64,000 bases of DNA from CAYIHX01 sp964363305 (lineage in GTDB: Bacteria > Bdellovibrionota > UBA1018): contig CAYIHX010000006.1 in NCBI GenBank assembly GCA_964363305.1, positions 1 to 64,000 of the forward strand, given 5' to 3'. The first letter of the stretch is position 1. Every line of letters starts with the position of its first letter. The notes below the pieces were generated by a model, which saw only the letters and a list, made by a program, of their open reading frames with translations, made no database searches and was not told where the DNA came from. Positions 35,473 to 44,624 of the stretch are shown here, piece by piece. The position numbers and the translations under genes were made by a program.

Positions 35473-36306
35473 ATGGCAATTAAAACTTACAAGCCAACGA
35501 CCCCGTCCCTTCGGTACAAGACCGTTGCAGACTTCTCGGTTCTGACTCCCAAGAGTAAACAGCCTTCGAAACCACGAAGCCTTACGGTTGCGGTTTCTAA
35601 GACGGGTGGGCGGAATCAATTCGGTAAGATGACGGTCCGTCACATCGGCGGTGGGCATAAACGAAAGTATCGGATCATCGACTTCTTGCGTGACAAGCGC
35701 GATATCCCGGCGAAGGTGGTCTCTCTGGAGTATGACCCTAACCGGAGCGCATATATTGCGTTGCTCTCTTATGCAGATGGTGAAAAGCGGTATATTCTTG
35801 CGCCGTTGAATCTTCAGGTGGGTGACAGTGTTCTAGCGAGTGATAAGGCAGATATTAAGCCGGGGAACAATTTGAGTCTTTCCTTCATTCCTGTGGGTAC
35901 TTTGATTCACAATATTGAAGTAGTGCCGGGTAAGGGTGGGAAGACCGCTCGTTCAGCGGGCGGATTTGCTCAGTTGATGGCAAAAGAAGGTGACTACTGC
36001 CAGGTAAAGATGCCGAGTGGAGAAATTCGCTTGGTTCATTCCCGCTGTAGGGCATCGATTGGTCAATTATCGAATACTGATCATGAGAATATCACGATCG
36101 GTAAGGCGGGGCGTGCGCGTTGGTTAGGCATTCGGCCGACTAACCGAGGTGTGTCGATGAATCCGGTCGACCATCCGCACGGCGGTGGTGAAGGTAAGGC
36201 TTCAGGAGGCGGTCACCCGCGTACTCCTTGGGGCGTTCCGACGAAGGGATACAAGACCCGCAATAATAAGCGGACTGATGCCTTCATCGTTAAGCGGCGC
36301 AAATAA
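35473..36306 (+). CDS. rplB: 50S ribosomal protein L2
   Basis: 277 residues. The peptidyl-transferase-proximal motif NPVDHPHGGGEGKASGGG is intact, followed by PRTPWGVPTKGYKTR. Standard length. Confidence 0.97.
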   Translation: MAIKTYKPTTPSLRYKTVADFSVLTPKSKQPSKPRSLTVAVSKTGGRNQFGKMTVRHIGGGHKRKYRIIDFLRDKRDIPAKVVSLEYDPNRSAYIALLSYADGEKRYILAPLNLQVGDSVLASDKADIKPGNNLSLSFIPVGTLIHNIEVVPGKGGKTARSAGGFAQLMAKEGDYCQVKMPSGEIRLVHSRCRASIGQLSNTDHENITIGKAGRARWLGIRPTNRGVSMNPVDHPHGGGEGKASGGGHPRTPWGVPTKGYKTRNNKRTDAFIVKRRK

Positions 36307-36328
36307 TTAAGGAAGAGGAGATATAACC

Positions 36329-36661
36329 GTGGCCCGTTCAGTTAGAAAAGGCCCCTTTTGTGATGACAGCCTGATGAAGAAGGTTCTCGCCGCTAAGCAG
36401 GCGCAGAATCGTCAGGTCATTAAGACCTGGTCTCGTCGATCGACGATTCTGCCTGAGTTTATTGGGCTGACCCTGGCTGTTCATAATGGGAAGAAATTTG
36501 TTCCGGTGTACGTGACGGAGAATATGGTTGGACACAAGCTCGGGGAGTTCTCCCTGACTCGGACCTTCCATGGTCACACGCTGGCGGATAAGAAAGCTGC
36601 ATCTGAGTCGGGGCCTGCGCCAGCAGGTAAGCCGGCGCCAGCTAAACCGGTAGCGAAGTGA
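36329..36661 (+). CDS. rpsS: 30S ribosomal protein S19, with C-terminal tail
   Basis: 110 residues with a GTG start preceded by GAGGAG. S19 core: ARSVRKGPFCDDSLMKKV, GHKLGEFSLTRTFHGHTLAD. The last 20 or so residues (SGPAPAGKPAPAKPVAK) are a Pro/Ala/Lys tail not found in typical 92-residue S19. Confidence 0.96.
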   Translation: MARSVRKGPFCDDSLMKKVLAAKQAQNRQVIKTWSRRSTILPEFIGLTLAVHNGKKFVPVYVTENMVGHKLGEFSLTRTFHGHTLADKKAASESGPAPAGKPAPAKPVAK

Positions 36662-36670
36662 GGATGATTT

Positions 36671-37006
36671 ATGGAGTATAGAGCGAAGCTGGGTTTCGTT
36701 CGAATCACGGCCCGTAAGATGGGGCTCGTCGCGGATGAAGTCCGTGGTAAGCCCATTAATGAGGCTCTGAATTACCTGAAATTCTCTCCGCGTAGACGCA
36801 CGGCGAGCATTCTCTACACTCTTTTGAAGAGTGCAGTGGCTAACGCGGATCAAAAAGGGACGGTCGATGTGGATACCCTTTTTGTGAAGACATTATTGGT
36901 TGGTTCTGGGCCGATTTTGAAGCGTTTCCGTCCCCGTGCAAAGGGTTCGGCTTTTCGGATCAATAAGAAATCAAGCATTATCACCGTGACGTTGGCGGAG
37001 CGATAA
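36671..37006 (+). CDS. rplV: 50S ribosomal protein L22
   Basis: 111 residues: YRAKLGFVRITARKMGLVAD, and the tunnel hairpin RFRPRAKGSAFRINKKSSII. Standard form. Confidence 0.96.
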   Translation: MEYRAKLGFVRITARKMGLVADEVRGKPINEALNYLKFSPRRRTASILYTLLKSAVANADQKGTVDVDTLFVKTLLVGSGPILKRFRPRAKGSAFRINKKSSIITVTLAER

Positions 37007-37015
37007 GAGGGGACT

Positions 37016-37696
37016 ATGGGTCAGAAAGTTAATCCGATCGGTTTTCGACTGGGAATCACTCGCACTTGGGATAGTCGTTGGTACGCCAAGCGGGATTTCG
37101 CGCGTCTGTTAAAAGAAGATATGGCGTTGCGCAAGTTCCTCAAGGAGCGGCTCTATAGTGCGGGAATTGCCCGTATTGAAATTGAGCGCGCGGCTAATAA
37201 GGTGAAGATCAATGTTCATACGGCCCGGCCGGGTATTGTCATTGGTAAAAAAGGTTCAGGGGTTGAACAGCTCAAGGCCGAAATTCAGAAGCTTTCAAAC
37301 AATGAAGTTTTTTTGAACATCATTGAAGTGAAAAAGCCTGAGGCGAACGCGACTTTAATTGCTGAGAATGTCGCTTCGCAGTTGGAGAAGCGAGTCGCTT
37401 TTCGTCGGGCAATGAAGAAGTGTATGACTTCCGCGTTCAAGCAGGGAATTAAGGGGATTAAGATTCGAGTTTCGGGGCGCCTCGGGGGTTCCGAGATTGC
37501 TCGAACAGAGTGGTATAGTGAGGACAGTGTACCTCTTCATACTCTGCGCGCGAATATTGACTATGGGACAGCCACTGCTCGCACGACTTATGGTGTGATT
37601 GGTGTAAAAACATGGGTCTATACCGGTGAGATTCAGACCCTTAAAAAGCAGGCTGCGGCTGAGGCTAAGGCCTTGAGCAACAGGCTTAAGGAGTAG
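37016..37696 (+). CDS. rpsC: 30S ribosomal protein S3
   Basis: 226 residues: MGQKVNPIGFRLGITRTWDS, the KH motif GIVIGKKGSGVEQLK, and GRLGGSEIARTEWYSEDSVP in the C-terminal domain. Standard form. Confidence 0.97.
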   Translation: MGQKVNPIGFRLGITRTWDSRWYAKRDFARLLKEDMALRKFLKERLYSAGIARIEIERAANKVKINVHTARPGIVIGKKGSGVEQLKAEIQKLSNNEVFLNIIEVKKPEANATLIAENVASQLEKRVAFRRAMKKCMTSAFKQGIKGIKIRVSGRLGGSEIARTEWYSEDSVPLHTLRANIDYGTATARTTYGVIGVKTWVYTGEIQTLKKQAAAEAKALSNRLKE

Positions 37697-37703
37697 GTGA
37701 GAT

Positions 37704-38204
37704 ATGTTGGCACCTAAGCGAGTAAAGTGGCGAAAGCAACAGAAGGGCCGGATGCGCGGCAAGGCTGACCGCGGCGGGACGCTTTTTTTTGCTGAGTTCG
37801 GACTTCAGGCAACTGAGTGTGGAAAAGTTACGGCGCGTCAGCTAGAGGCCTCGCGTGTTGCTATGACTCGCTCGGTGAAGCGAGGTGGTCAAATTTGGGT
37901 TCGAATTTTCCCGAACAAAGCGATCACAAAGAAGGCGGCTGAGACTCGAATGGGCTCCGGTAAGGGGAATGTTGAGGAATGGGCTGCCGTGATCAAGCCA
38001 GGGAGAGTGATTTTTGAGATGGGCGGAGTCACGAAAGTAGAGGCGTTTGAGGCGCTTCGATTGGCCGCTCATAAGCTTAATGTTCCTTGTAAGCCGATAA
38101 GTAAGGAATCCGAAGCGCTGGCGAAGAAGCGTGAAGAAGTGCTTCGGCTGGCCAAGATCGCGAAGAGAGCCGCTAAGGCGGCACAGGAGGCGAAACATGG
38201 CTAA
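37704..38204 (+). CDS. rplP: 50S ribosomal protein L16, with C-terminal tail
   Basis: 166 residues; the core (MLAPKRVKWRKQQKGRMRG ... LAAHKLNVPCKPISKE) is the normal 137 or so, then a Lys/Ala/Glu helix of about 28 residues ending AKRAAKAAQEAKHG. The rpmC start lies within its last codons (8-base overlap). Confidence 0.96.
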   Translation: MLAPKRVKWRKQQKGRMRGKADRGGTLFFAEFGLQATECGKVTARQLEASRVAMTRSVKRGGQIWVRIFPNKAITKKAAETRMGSGKGNVEEWAAVIKPGRVIFEMGGVTKVEAFEALRLAAHKLNVPCKPISKESEALAKKREEVLRLAKIAKRAAKAAQEAKHG

Positions 38205-38400
38205 TAAGAGCATGAAAATTTTGAGAAATCTCTCGGTAGATGAGCTAAAGGCGAAAGCTCGCGAGTTGGAGGCGTCACTGTTTCAGGTTCGTATGAAAAA
38301 AGTGACGGGACAGCTGAGTAATTTGAATGAAACGTGGAAGGCCCGGAAAGAGCTTGCTCGCGTGAAGACATTGGCGAATCAAAAAGGCGCTGCAATCTGA
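38197..38400 (+). CDS. rpmC: 50S ribosomal protein L29
   Basis: 67 residues from ATG 38197, with AGGAGG upstream inside rplP. Two-helix L29: MKILRNLSVDELKAKARELE and LNETWKARKELARVKTLANQ. Binds near the tunnel exit. Confidence 0.95.
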   Translation: MANKSMKILRNLSVDELKAKARELEASLFQVRMKKVTGQLSNLNETWKARKELARVKTLANQKGAAI

Positions 38401-38411
38401 GGTTTTGAATT

Positions 38412-38771
38412 ATGGCGACTGAAAAAAAGACAAAGACTACGTCGTCCAAAAGGGCGAGAGAAGAGAAGAAGAAGGCTGCACCGATTGGGGCTGAGCAGAA
38501 AGCTCGACTTCGTCGTGAGGCTGTCGGGGTTGTTGTGAGCGATAAGATGCAGAAAACGATCGTCGTTAAGGTTGATCGTCGGGTACGGCATGGGATGTAT
38601 TTGAAATACGTGACGAAATCCCGACGTTTTAAGGCTCATGATGAGAGTAACGAAGCGAAGGAGGGTGACATGGTTCAATTGGTTGAAACACGTCCTCTGA
38701 GCAGGGATAAGCGTTGGGCACTGAAGAAGATTATTCGGCGCGCAGCACAGAGTTTAGGTGCAAAGGTTTAA
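38412..38771 (+). CDS. rpsQ: 30S ribosomal protein S17, with N-terminal extension
   Basis: 119 residues. The OB-fold core starts near residue 34 (RREAVGVVVSDKMQKTIVVK) and includes ETRPLSRDKRWALKKII. The first 33 residues (TEKKTKTTSSKRAREEKKKA) are a Lys-rich extension absent in most S17 (about 84 residues). Confidence 0.95.
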   Translation: MATEKKTKTTSSKRAREEKKKAAPIGAEQKARLRREAVGVVVSDKMQKTIVVKVDRRVRHGMYLKYVTKSRRFKAHDESNEAKEGDMVQLVETRPLSRDKRWALKKIIRRAAQSLGAKV

Positions 38772-38800
38772 TCGGGACGCCCGGGAAGGAGACTGAGTTT

Positions 38801-39169
38801 ATGATTCAGATGAGAACTCGACTCGACGTGGCCGATAACTCGGGAGCACGTTCGGTGATGTGTATTAAGGTGCTTGGCGGGACGCGTCGTAGGTACGCGA
38901 CTGTCGGGGATGTGATTGTTATTACGGTGAAGGAAGCCACTCCTAATTCAAAGGTGAAAAAGGGTGAGGTTTTGAAAGCTGTGATTGTGCGTACAAAGAA
39001 GGAAATCAATCGGGGTGATGGTACACTCATTCGTTTTGATACGAATTCTGCGGTTTTGATTAATGCTCAAAACGAGCCGATTGGAACGCGTATCTTTGGA
39101 CCTGTAGCTCGCGAACTCCGGGCGCGGGCCTTTACGAAGATTATCTCGCTCGCCCCAGAGGTTTTGTAA
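38801..39169 (+). CDS. rplN: 50S ribosomal protein L14
   Basis: 122 residues from ATG 38801: MIQMRTRLDVADNSGARSVM, GTRIFGPVARELRARAFTKI. Standard. rplX normally follows, but here only 77 non-coding bases precede rplE. Confidence 0.97.
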   Translation: MIQMRTRLDVADNSGARSVMCIKVLGGTRRRYATVGDVIVITVKEATPNSKVKKGEVLKAVIVRTKKEINRGDGTLIRFDTNSAVLINAQNEPIGTRIFGPVARELRARAFTKIISLAPEVL

Positions 39170-39246
39170 GAGGAAATTTTGTAGTGTCCGAAAGGTAAGC
39201 GCATCCTGTTTGACGGTGGGGTGGCTCCTGTTCGGGGAAGGAAAGT

Positions 39247-39945
39247 ATGGCTGAGAAGAATTCAGAGGCTGCCGCAGCGAAAGCGAAAGCGAAGGCGGAT
39301 GCGAAAAATAAGGCAGAGGGCGCCAAGGCAAAGAAGAGAAGCAAAGAAGCCTCTTTGGGCGTGCAGTTGGCTGCCGTCGGAGAGACGAAAGCGGCTCCGA
39401 AGTCGACTCCTCGGCTTCAGAAGCACTATCGTGAGAAGGTTGTGCCGGCTCTAAAAAAAGAGTTTGGATACGGCAGTTCAATGGAAGTGCCGCGCTTAGA
39501 CAAGGTTGTTATCAATTGCGCCATTAAAGATGCGGTCGCCAATCCTAAGGTATTAGATAATGCCATGGAAGATCTGATGTTGATTACGGGGCAAAAAGCC
39601 GTGTTGACCCGTGCACGTAAGGCAATCGCAGCATTTAAGGTGCGCGAGGGAAATGCCGTGGGTGTGATGGTTACGTTGCGGCGGGCTCGCATGTACGAGT
39701 TCTTGGATCGTTTAATGCACGTAACGCTTCCGCGAGTGCGTGACTTTAAGGGCGTGAACGCCAAGGGTTTTGATGGTCGAGGTAACTTCTCGATGGGGCT
39801 GCGTGAGCAAATTATCTTTCCTGAAATCAATTATGACAAGGTGGATAAGGTTCGCGGTATGACGGTTACGGTGACAACGACGGCTCGTACCAACGAGCAG
39901 GCTCGCTCTCTTTTGAGTGAACTCGGGATGCCTTTCCGCAAGTAA
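39247..39945 (+). CDS. rplE: 50S ribosomal protein L5, with long N-terminal extension
   Basis: 232 residues against about 180 usually. L5 core from about residue 56: RLQKHYREKVVPALKKEFGY, ITGQKAVLTRARKAIAAFKV, FDGRGNFSMGLREQIIFPEI. The first 55 residues are an Ala/Lys/Glu-rich segment. A strong GGGGAAGGA site directly upstream and the lack of a later ATG support the long form. Both neighbours expected beside it, rplX before and rpsN after, are missing. Confidence 0.95.
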   Translation: MAEKNSEAAAAKAKAKADAKNKAEGAKAKKRSKEASLGVQLAAVGETKAAPKSTPRLQKHYREKVVPALKKEFGYGSSMEVPRLDKVVINCAIKDAVANPKVLDNAMEDLMLITGQKAVLTRARKAIAAFKVREGNAVGVMVTLRRARMYEFLDRLMHVTLPRVRDFKGVNAKGFDGRGNFSMGLREQIIFPEINYDKVDKVRGMTVTVTTTARTNEQARSLLSELGMPFRK

Positions 39946-39963
39946 GAATGAGGATTTGACTTT

Positions 39964-40362
39964 ATGAGCATGACCGATCCAGTAGCAGATCTCCTGACGC
40001 GAATTCGAAATGCGGCTAAGGAGAAGCATGAGAAGCTTGAAATTCCGGCCTCGCGTCTGAAGGCAAACATTGTTCGTGTGCTAAAAGAGGAAGGTTATAT
40101 TAAGAACTTTCGCTTGGCTCGCGATGAGGGAATGCCCACGATTCGCGTCTATTTGAAGTACACCACCGAAGGTCAATGTGTGATCCAGGGAATTCGCCGG
40201 ATGAGCCGCCCAGGTCTTCGTAGGTATCTCGGATATGACGAGATGTCTCGACCGCTGAGTGGGGCTGGCATTGCCATCATCTCGACATCCAAGGGTGTGA
40301 TGACAGGCCAGAAAGCCAAGACTCATAAAGTCGGTGGCGAAATTCTCTGTGAGGTTTGGTGA
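39964..40362 (+). CDS. rpsH: 30S ribosomal protein S8
   Basis: 132 residues: MTDPVADLLTRIRNAAKEKH, RMSRPGLRRYLGYDEM, GIAIISTSKGVMTGQKA. Standard. Starts 18 bases after rplE; rpsN is absent between them. Confidence 0.96.
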   Translation: MSMTDPVADLLTRIRNAAKEKHEKLEIPASRLKANIVRVLKEEGYIKNFRLARDEGMPTIRVYLKYTTEGQCVIQGIRRMSRPGLRRYLGYDEMSRPLSGAGIAIISTSKGVMTGQKAKTHKVGGEILCEVW

Positions 40363-40365
40363 TTT

Positions 40366-40908
40366 ATGTCACGCGTCGGTAAAGCACCGATTAAGGTGCC
40401 TCAAGGTGTGAAAGTTGATGTCAAGGGTGTTGACGTGAGGGTGGAAGGCCCAAAAGGGAAGCTCGCACATAAAATCCCTAAAGGCATCTCTGTTAAAATT
40501 GATAACGGACAAGTTCTTGTGTCGCGTGATGATCAGGTGGCCGGGGCCCCGGCTCTGCATGGCCTGACTCGGTCGCTCATCGCGAATATGGTGCAGGGGG
40601 TTCATGCTGGATTTCAGCGGGAGCTCGAAATTGTTGGAACGGGGTATCGTGCCACAACCAAGGGGCAGGTGTTATCGATGACACTAGGGTACTCTCACCC
40701 CGTGGACTATCAGCTGCCTGTGGGGGTTTCTGCTAAGGTTGAGAATAATACTCGGGTCGTTGTAACTGGTGCCGACAAAGTTCTTGTGGGTATGGTTGCT
40801 GCAAAAATTCGTTCCTTCCGGGAGCCAGAGCCATACCAAGGCAAAGGCATTCGGTATCTGAACGAGCACATTGTCCGCAAGCAGGGCAAGGCTGCTGGTG
40901 CGAAGTGA
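40366..40908 (+). CDS. rplF: 50S ribosomal protein L6
   Basis: 180 residues: MSRVGKAPIKVPQGVKVDVK, and the C-terminal EPEPYQGKGIRYLNEHIVRKQGKAAG signature in part. Standard. Confidence 0.96.
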   Translation: MSRVGKAPIKVPQGVKVDVKGVDVRVEGPKGKLAHKIPKGISVKIDNGQVLVSRDDQVAGAPALHGLTRSLIANMVQGVHAGFQRELEIVGTGYRATTKGQVLSMTLGYSHPVDYQLPVGVSAKVENNTRVVVTGADKVLVGMVAAKIRSFREPEPYQGKGIRYLNEHIVRKQGKAAGAK

Positions 40909-40919
40909 GGTTGTGAAAT

Positions 40920-41297
40920 ATGGCTACTAAGATTCGTCGTACTACGAGCGAAAGAAAGCAGATCCGGTTGAAGCGCAAGCGACGCATTCGTGCGCGCTTG
41001 GAAGGCAACCTGGAGAGGCCCCGTCTCACAGTTTTTCGATCCAACCAGCATATTTATGTGCAGTTGGTCGATGATGTGAAGGGGCATACCCTGGTAGCTG
41101 CTTCAACTCTTGAGGAAGAGTTGAATGGTAAGGCCGGAGATACCATCGATGGTGCAAAAATATTGGGTAACCTGGTAGCAAAGAGAGCTTTGGCAAAAAA
41201 GATCACTGATGTGGTTTTTGACCGGAGTGGTTATCTTTATCATGGCCGGATTAAAGCATTGGCTGATGCCGCCCGCGAGAGCGGATTGAAGTTCTAA
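40920..41297 (+). CDS. rplR: 50S ribosomal protein L18
   Basis: 125 residues: a basic N-terminus (RTTSERKQIRLKRKRRIRAR), LTVFRSNQHIYVQLVDDVKG, FDRSGYLYHGRIKALADAAR. Binds 5S rRNA. Confidence 0.96.
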   Translation: MATKIRRTTSERKQIRLKRKRRIRARLEGNLERPRLTVFRSNQHIYVQLVDDVKGHTLVAASTLEEELNGKAGDTIDGAKILGNLVAKRALAKKITDVVFDRSGYLYHGRIKALADAARESGLKF

Positions 41298-41311
41298 AGG
41301 GAGACGAGATA

Positions 41312-41824
41312 ATGGCAATTGGTCAACAGTCATCGCGTCACGGGGAAGATTCTGAGTTTGAAGATCGAGTGATCCATATCAATCGATGCGCCAAGGTTGT
41401 AAAAGGGGGTCGGCGATTCTCTTTTGCTGCGATTGTGGTCGTCGGAGATAAGAAGGGCCAGATCGGAATTGGTTTGGGTAAGGCAGGTGAAGTTCCTGAG
41501 GCGATCAAGAAGGCCGGGAAGCAAGCTAAAAAGAATTTGATCAGGGTACCGATGGACGGTAACACGATTCCTCATGAAATTTTGGGACGGTTTGGGGCGA
41601 GTCAGGTTCTGATGAAGCCGGCTCCAGAGGGTACCGGAATTATTGCTAGTTCCTCCGTTCGGGCGATTCTTGAGGTAGCGGGGATTCAGAACATTATGAC
41701 GAAGTCGCTGCGGCGTGATAATCCGCATAACGTGGTTCGGGCTACTGTCGCGGGCCTGAAAGCACTACGTCACTTTCGGGATATTGCTGAGGGCCGTGGA
41801 AAAACGGTGAGCGAGATTCTCTAA
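41312..41824 (+). CDS. rpsE: 30S ribosomal protein S5
   Basis: 170 residues: VIHINRCAKVVKGGRRFSFA, GKAGEVPEAIKKAGKQAKKN, and the C-terminal SVRAILEVAGIQNIMTKSLR. Standard. Confidence 0.96.
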   Translation: MAIGQQSSRHGEDSEFEDRVIHINRCAKVVKGGRRFSFAAIVVVGDKKGQIGIGLGKAGEVPEAIKKAGKQAKKNLIRVPMDGNTIPHEILGRFGASQVLMKPAPEGTGIIASSSVRAILEVAGIQNIMTKSLRRDNPHNVVRATVAGLKALRHFRDIAEGRGKTVSEIL

Positions 41825-41847
41825 GGTGAGACGAAGGGATACGAACG

Positions 41848-42045
41848 ATGGGCGCTATTACTAAAAAGACGATTACGATTCGACTTAAAAAAGGGACGAT
41901 TGCGTGCAATCCGCTTCAGCGTGCTTGTGTGAATGGTTTAGGTTTGAAGCATCGTCATCAGGTAAGGGTTCTTGAGAATACTCCTGCGGTTCGCGGGATG
42001 ATCAAGAAAGTTCTCCACCTGGTAGATGTGGTTTCTGAGAAATAA
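41848..42045 (+). CDS. rpmD: 50S ribosomal protein L30
   Basis: 65 residues: ITIRLKKGTIACNPLQRACV, NGLGLKHRHQVRVLENTPAV. Slightly longer than the typical 58-60 residues. Confidence 0.93.
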   Translation: MGAITKKTITIRLKKGTIACNPLQRACVNGLGLKHRHQVRVLENTPAVRGMIKKVLHLVDVVSEK

Positions 42046-42063
42046 GGGCTAGGAGTATTTACA

Positions 42064-42552
42064 ATGCTGCAATTAAACACGATTAAGGCGCAGCCAGGAG
42101 CTACACACAAGCGCAAGCGCCTGGGGCGTGGCGCAGGTTCCGGGCATGGGCAAACGGCAGGTAAGGGTGACAAGGGCCAGTTGGCAAGGTCCGGAGGAAG
42201 TGTCCGTCCAGGATTCGAGGGCGGTCAGATGCCGTTGTACCGGCGCCTTCCAAAGCGTGGATTTACCAATATCTCGAGAAGGACTCATGCCGAGTTGAAT
42301 CTTGGAGATATTGAGCGTCTTGCGTTGGCTTCAGTGAAAGACATTAACTTGAAGGTTCTCGTGGATGGGAATTGGATCAAGGGGCGATACGACCGCCTGG
42401 TTGTTTTGGGTACCGGTGAGTTAACCAAGGCTGTTCAGGTTAAGGCGCATCGCATCAGCGCAGCAGCTCGGGCGAAGATTGAGAAGGCAGGCGGGTCCAT
42501 AGAGATTCTTGCTGTCCCTGGGCCCCAGAAACGTGAGAAGAAAGTTAAATAG
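42064..42552 (+). CDS. rplO: 50S ribosomal protein L15
   Basis: 162 residues: the Gly-rich N-terminus KRKRLGRGAGSGHGQTAGKG, FEGGQMPLYRRLPKRGF. C-terminal KREKKVK tail. Standard order before secY. Confidence 0.96.
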   Translation: MLQLNTIKAQPGATHKRKRLGRGAGSGHGQTAGKGDKGQLARSGGSVRPGFEGGQMPLYRRLPKRGFTNISRRTHAELNLGDIERLALASVKDINLKVLVDGNWIKGRYDRLVVLGTGELTKAVQVKAHRISAAARAKIEKAGGSIEILAVPGPQKREKKVK

Positions 42553-42579
42553 TCGTTCTAGCGGCTTTAAAATGAGGGG

Positions 42580-42609
42580 CAGGGATCAGCCAGTGATGGT
42601 CGGTCCCTG
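42580..42609 (+). promoter_or_regulatory. Hairpin upstream of secY
   Basis: CAGGGA (42580-42585) pairs with TCCCTG (42604-42609) around an 18-base loop in the 106-base rplO-secY gap. There is no T run, so it is not a clear terminator; possibly a processing site. Confidence 0.3.
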
Positions 42610-42661
42610 ATGCCTTTCGTGTTGTTGAGCGCAGTTCCTCATTCACGGCGGAGAGTAGGTG

Positions 42662-43969
42662 CGAATGTCGGGTATCGAAGGGATAGTAAAGATTTCAGAG
42701 CTTAGAAAGCGGATACTTTTTACGCTAGGAATGTTAGCCGTTTATCGCATAGGGATTCATATTCCGACCCCTGGTGTCGATGGAGCCGCGCTTCAGCAGG
42801 TTTTTGCCAATATGAAAGGCACGCTCTTCGGGATGTTCAACCTCTTTAGCGGGGGGGCTTTCGAAAAATTCAGCATTTTTGCCTTGGGCATCATGCCCTA
42901 TATTAGTGCGTCCATCATCATTCAGCTTCTCACGGTAGTGATTCCATCCTTTCACGATCTCCAGAAAGAGGGAGACACGGGACGGAAGAAGCTCACTCAG
43001 TACACCCGCTACCTTACTGTTGCGCTTTGTTTTGTTCAGGGATTTGCTATTGCGTCGGGTCTAGAGGCTGCGGCGAATCCCCCGGTTGTTCTTGAGCCGG
43101 GGCTAGCTTTTCGCCTTTTGACAACGGTAACTTTGACGGCGGGTACGGTTTTCCTCATGTGGGTAGGAGAACAGATTTCTGAGCGTGGAATCGGTAATGG
43201 AACCTCTCTTCTTATTTTTGCTGGGATTGCGGCTGGGATTCCGAGAGGAATTGGCAGTAGCTTAAGCCTATTTCGATCGGGCGAGCTTAGCTTTTTTAAG
43301 CTTGCGTTGATTGCTGTGGTGATTCTCGTAACCTTCTTTGTGATTATATTTGTAGAGAGGGGGGCGCGGAGGATTCCAGTCCAGTATGCAAAGAGAGTAG
43401 TGGGACGGAAGGTCTACGGCGGTCAAAACACTCATCTTCCGTTGAAGGTAAATACAGCGGGAGTTATTCCACCTATTTTTGCGTCTTCGCTGCTGATGTT
43501 CCCGGCTACAATTGCTACCTGGGTCCCGGCCGAAATTGTTCAAAAGATCACAGGGCAGCTTGTTCCTGGTGCGCTGATTTATGACGTTATTTTTGTTGGT
43601 TTGATTGTGTTCTTTACTTATTTCTATACTGCGGTCACCTTTAAAACCGAGGATGTGGCTGAGAACCTAAAGAAATACGGGGGCTTCATTCCTGGAATTC
43701 GGCCAGGGCAGCCAACGGCAACCTTTATTGATTTCATTCTCTCAAGAATTACGCTGGGCGGAGCTTTCTATATTTCGGCGATTTGTGTTTTGCCCACCCT
43801 TTTCACCCAGTCCATGAAGGTCCCGTTCTATTTTGGCGGTACGAGTGTGTTGATTCTTGTCGGTGTTGCGCTCGATACGGTCGCCCAAGTAGAGAGTTTT
43901 CTGCTGACTCGGAATTACGAGGGCTTCATGAAGCATACTCGGCTCAAGGGAAGGGCCGCCTACACATGA
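42662..43969 (+). CDS. secY: Preprotein translocase subunit SecY
   Basis: About 435 residues, ten membrane helices. Conserved segments: AVYRIGIHIPTPGVD, SGGAFEKFSIFALGIMPYIS, the cytoplasmic loop QYAKRVVGRKVYGGQNTHLP, and FIPGIRPGQPT. A GTG three bases earlier (42659) or ATG 42665 are alternative starts. Forms the Sec channel with SecE and SecG. Its last codon overlaps adk as ATGA. Confidence 0.94.
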   Translation, partial: RMSGIEGIVKISELRKRILFTLGMLAVYRIGIHIPTPGVDGAALQQVFANMKGTLFGMFNLFSGGAFEKFSIFALGIMPYISASIIIQLLTVVIPSFHDLQKEGDTGRKKLTQYTRYLTVALCFVQGFAIASGLEAAANPPVVLEPGLAFRLLTTVTLTAGTVFLMWVGEQISERGIGNGTSLLIFAGIAAGIPRGIGSSLSLFRSGELSFFKLALIAVVILVTFFVIIFVERGARRIPVQYAKRVVGRKVYGGQNTHLPLKVNTAGVIPPIFASSLLMFPATIATWVPAEIVQKITGQLVPGALIYDVIFVGLIVFFTYFYTAVTFKTEDVAENLKKYGGFIPGIRPGQPTATFIDFILSRITLGGAFYISAICVLPTLFTQSMKVPFYFGGTSVLILVGVALDTVAQVESFLLTRNYEGFMKHTRLKGRAAYT

Positions 43970-44610
43970 TCGTCGTGCTTCTTGGTCCTCCTGGATCCGG
44001 CAAGGGGACTCAGGCGAAACGTCTCATGGCTGAACGGGGCATTCCTCAGTTATCTACGGGTGATATGCTACGATCTGCGATTCGGGCCGGTACGCCGTTG
44101 GGGGTTCGTGCGAAGGTTTTTATGGATCAGGGGGCCTTGGTTCCGGATGAGTTGGTCATAGATCTGATCGCAGATCGCATGGAAGCGACGGATTGTTCTT
44201 CGGGGTTTATTTTGGACGGATTTCCAAGGACCACACCTCAGGCGGAGACCCTTGACCGAGTGCTTGAAAAAGCTGGTCGCTCGATTTCTCGTGTCGTTCT
44301 CTTTGATATCAAGGATTCGGAGCTTGTATCCCGGCTTTCCGGTCGGAGAACTTGTCTTAAATGCGCTGCGATGTATCACATAGTTGCCGCCCGGCCGGTC
44401 ACGGTCGGAGTCTGTGACAAGTGCGGATCTAAAGAAATCGTTCAACGTGATGACGACCATGAGGACGTGATTAAGAAACGTCTTGAGGTTTACCGCGCCC
44501 AAACGGCTCCTTTGGCGGATTTTTACCGGGCACAGGGCAAGTTAAAGGCTCTGGACGCCTCTGAGTCGCAGGAAAAGGTTCACGCATCCTTGGTGCTGGC
44601 TCTTCAATAG
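43966..44610 (+). CDS. adk: Adenylate kinase
   Basis: 214 residues. P-loop GPPGSGKGT (7-15), QLSTGDMLR, DGFPRT. The LID domain is the long, zinc-binding type, with C-x2-C (RRTCLKCAAMYH) and a second C-x2-C (GVCDKCGSKE). Balances ATP, ADP and AMP. Coupled to secY by a 4-base overlap. Confidence 0.96.
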   Translation: MIVVLLGPPGSGKGTQAKRLMAERGIPQLSTGDMLRSAIRAGTPLGVRAKVFMDQGALVPDELVIDLIADRMEATDCSSGFILDGFPRTTPQAETLDRVLEKAGRSISRVVLFDIKDSELVSRLSGRRTCLKCAAMYHIVAARPVTVGVCDKCGSKEIVQRDDDHEDVIKKRLEVYRAQTAPLADFYRAQGKLKALDASESQEKVHASLVLALQ

Positions 44611-44624
44611 GTTTTAGTGAACGG

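Noticed and set aside
39170..39246. Remnant of rplX between rplN and rplE
   Set aside because: I looked for a KOW motif in all forward frames; the 77 bases contain only short frames broken by stops.
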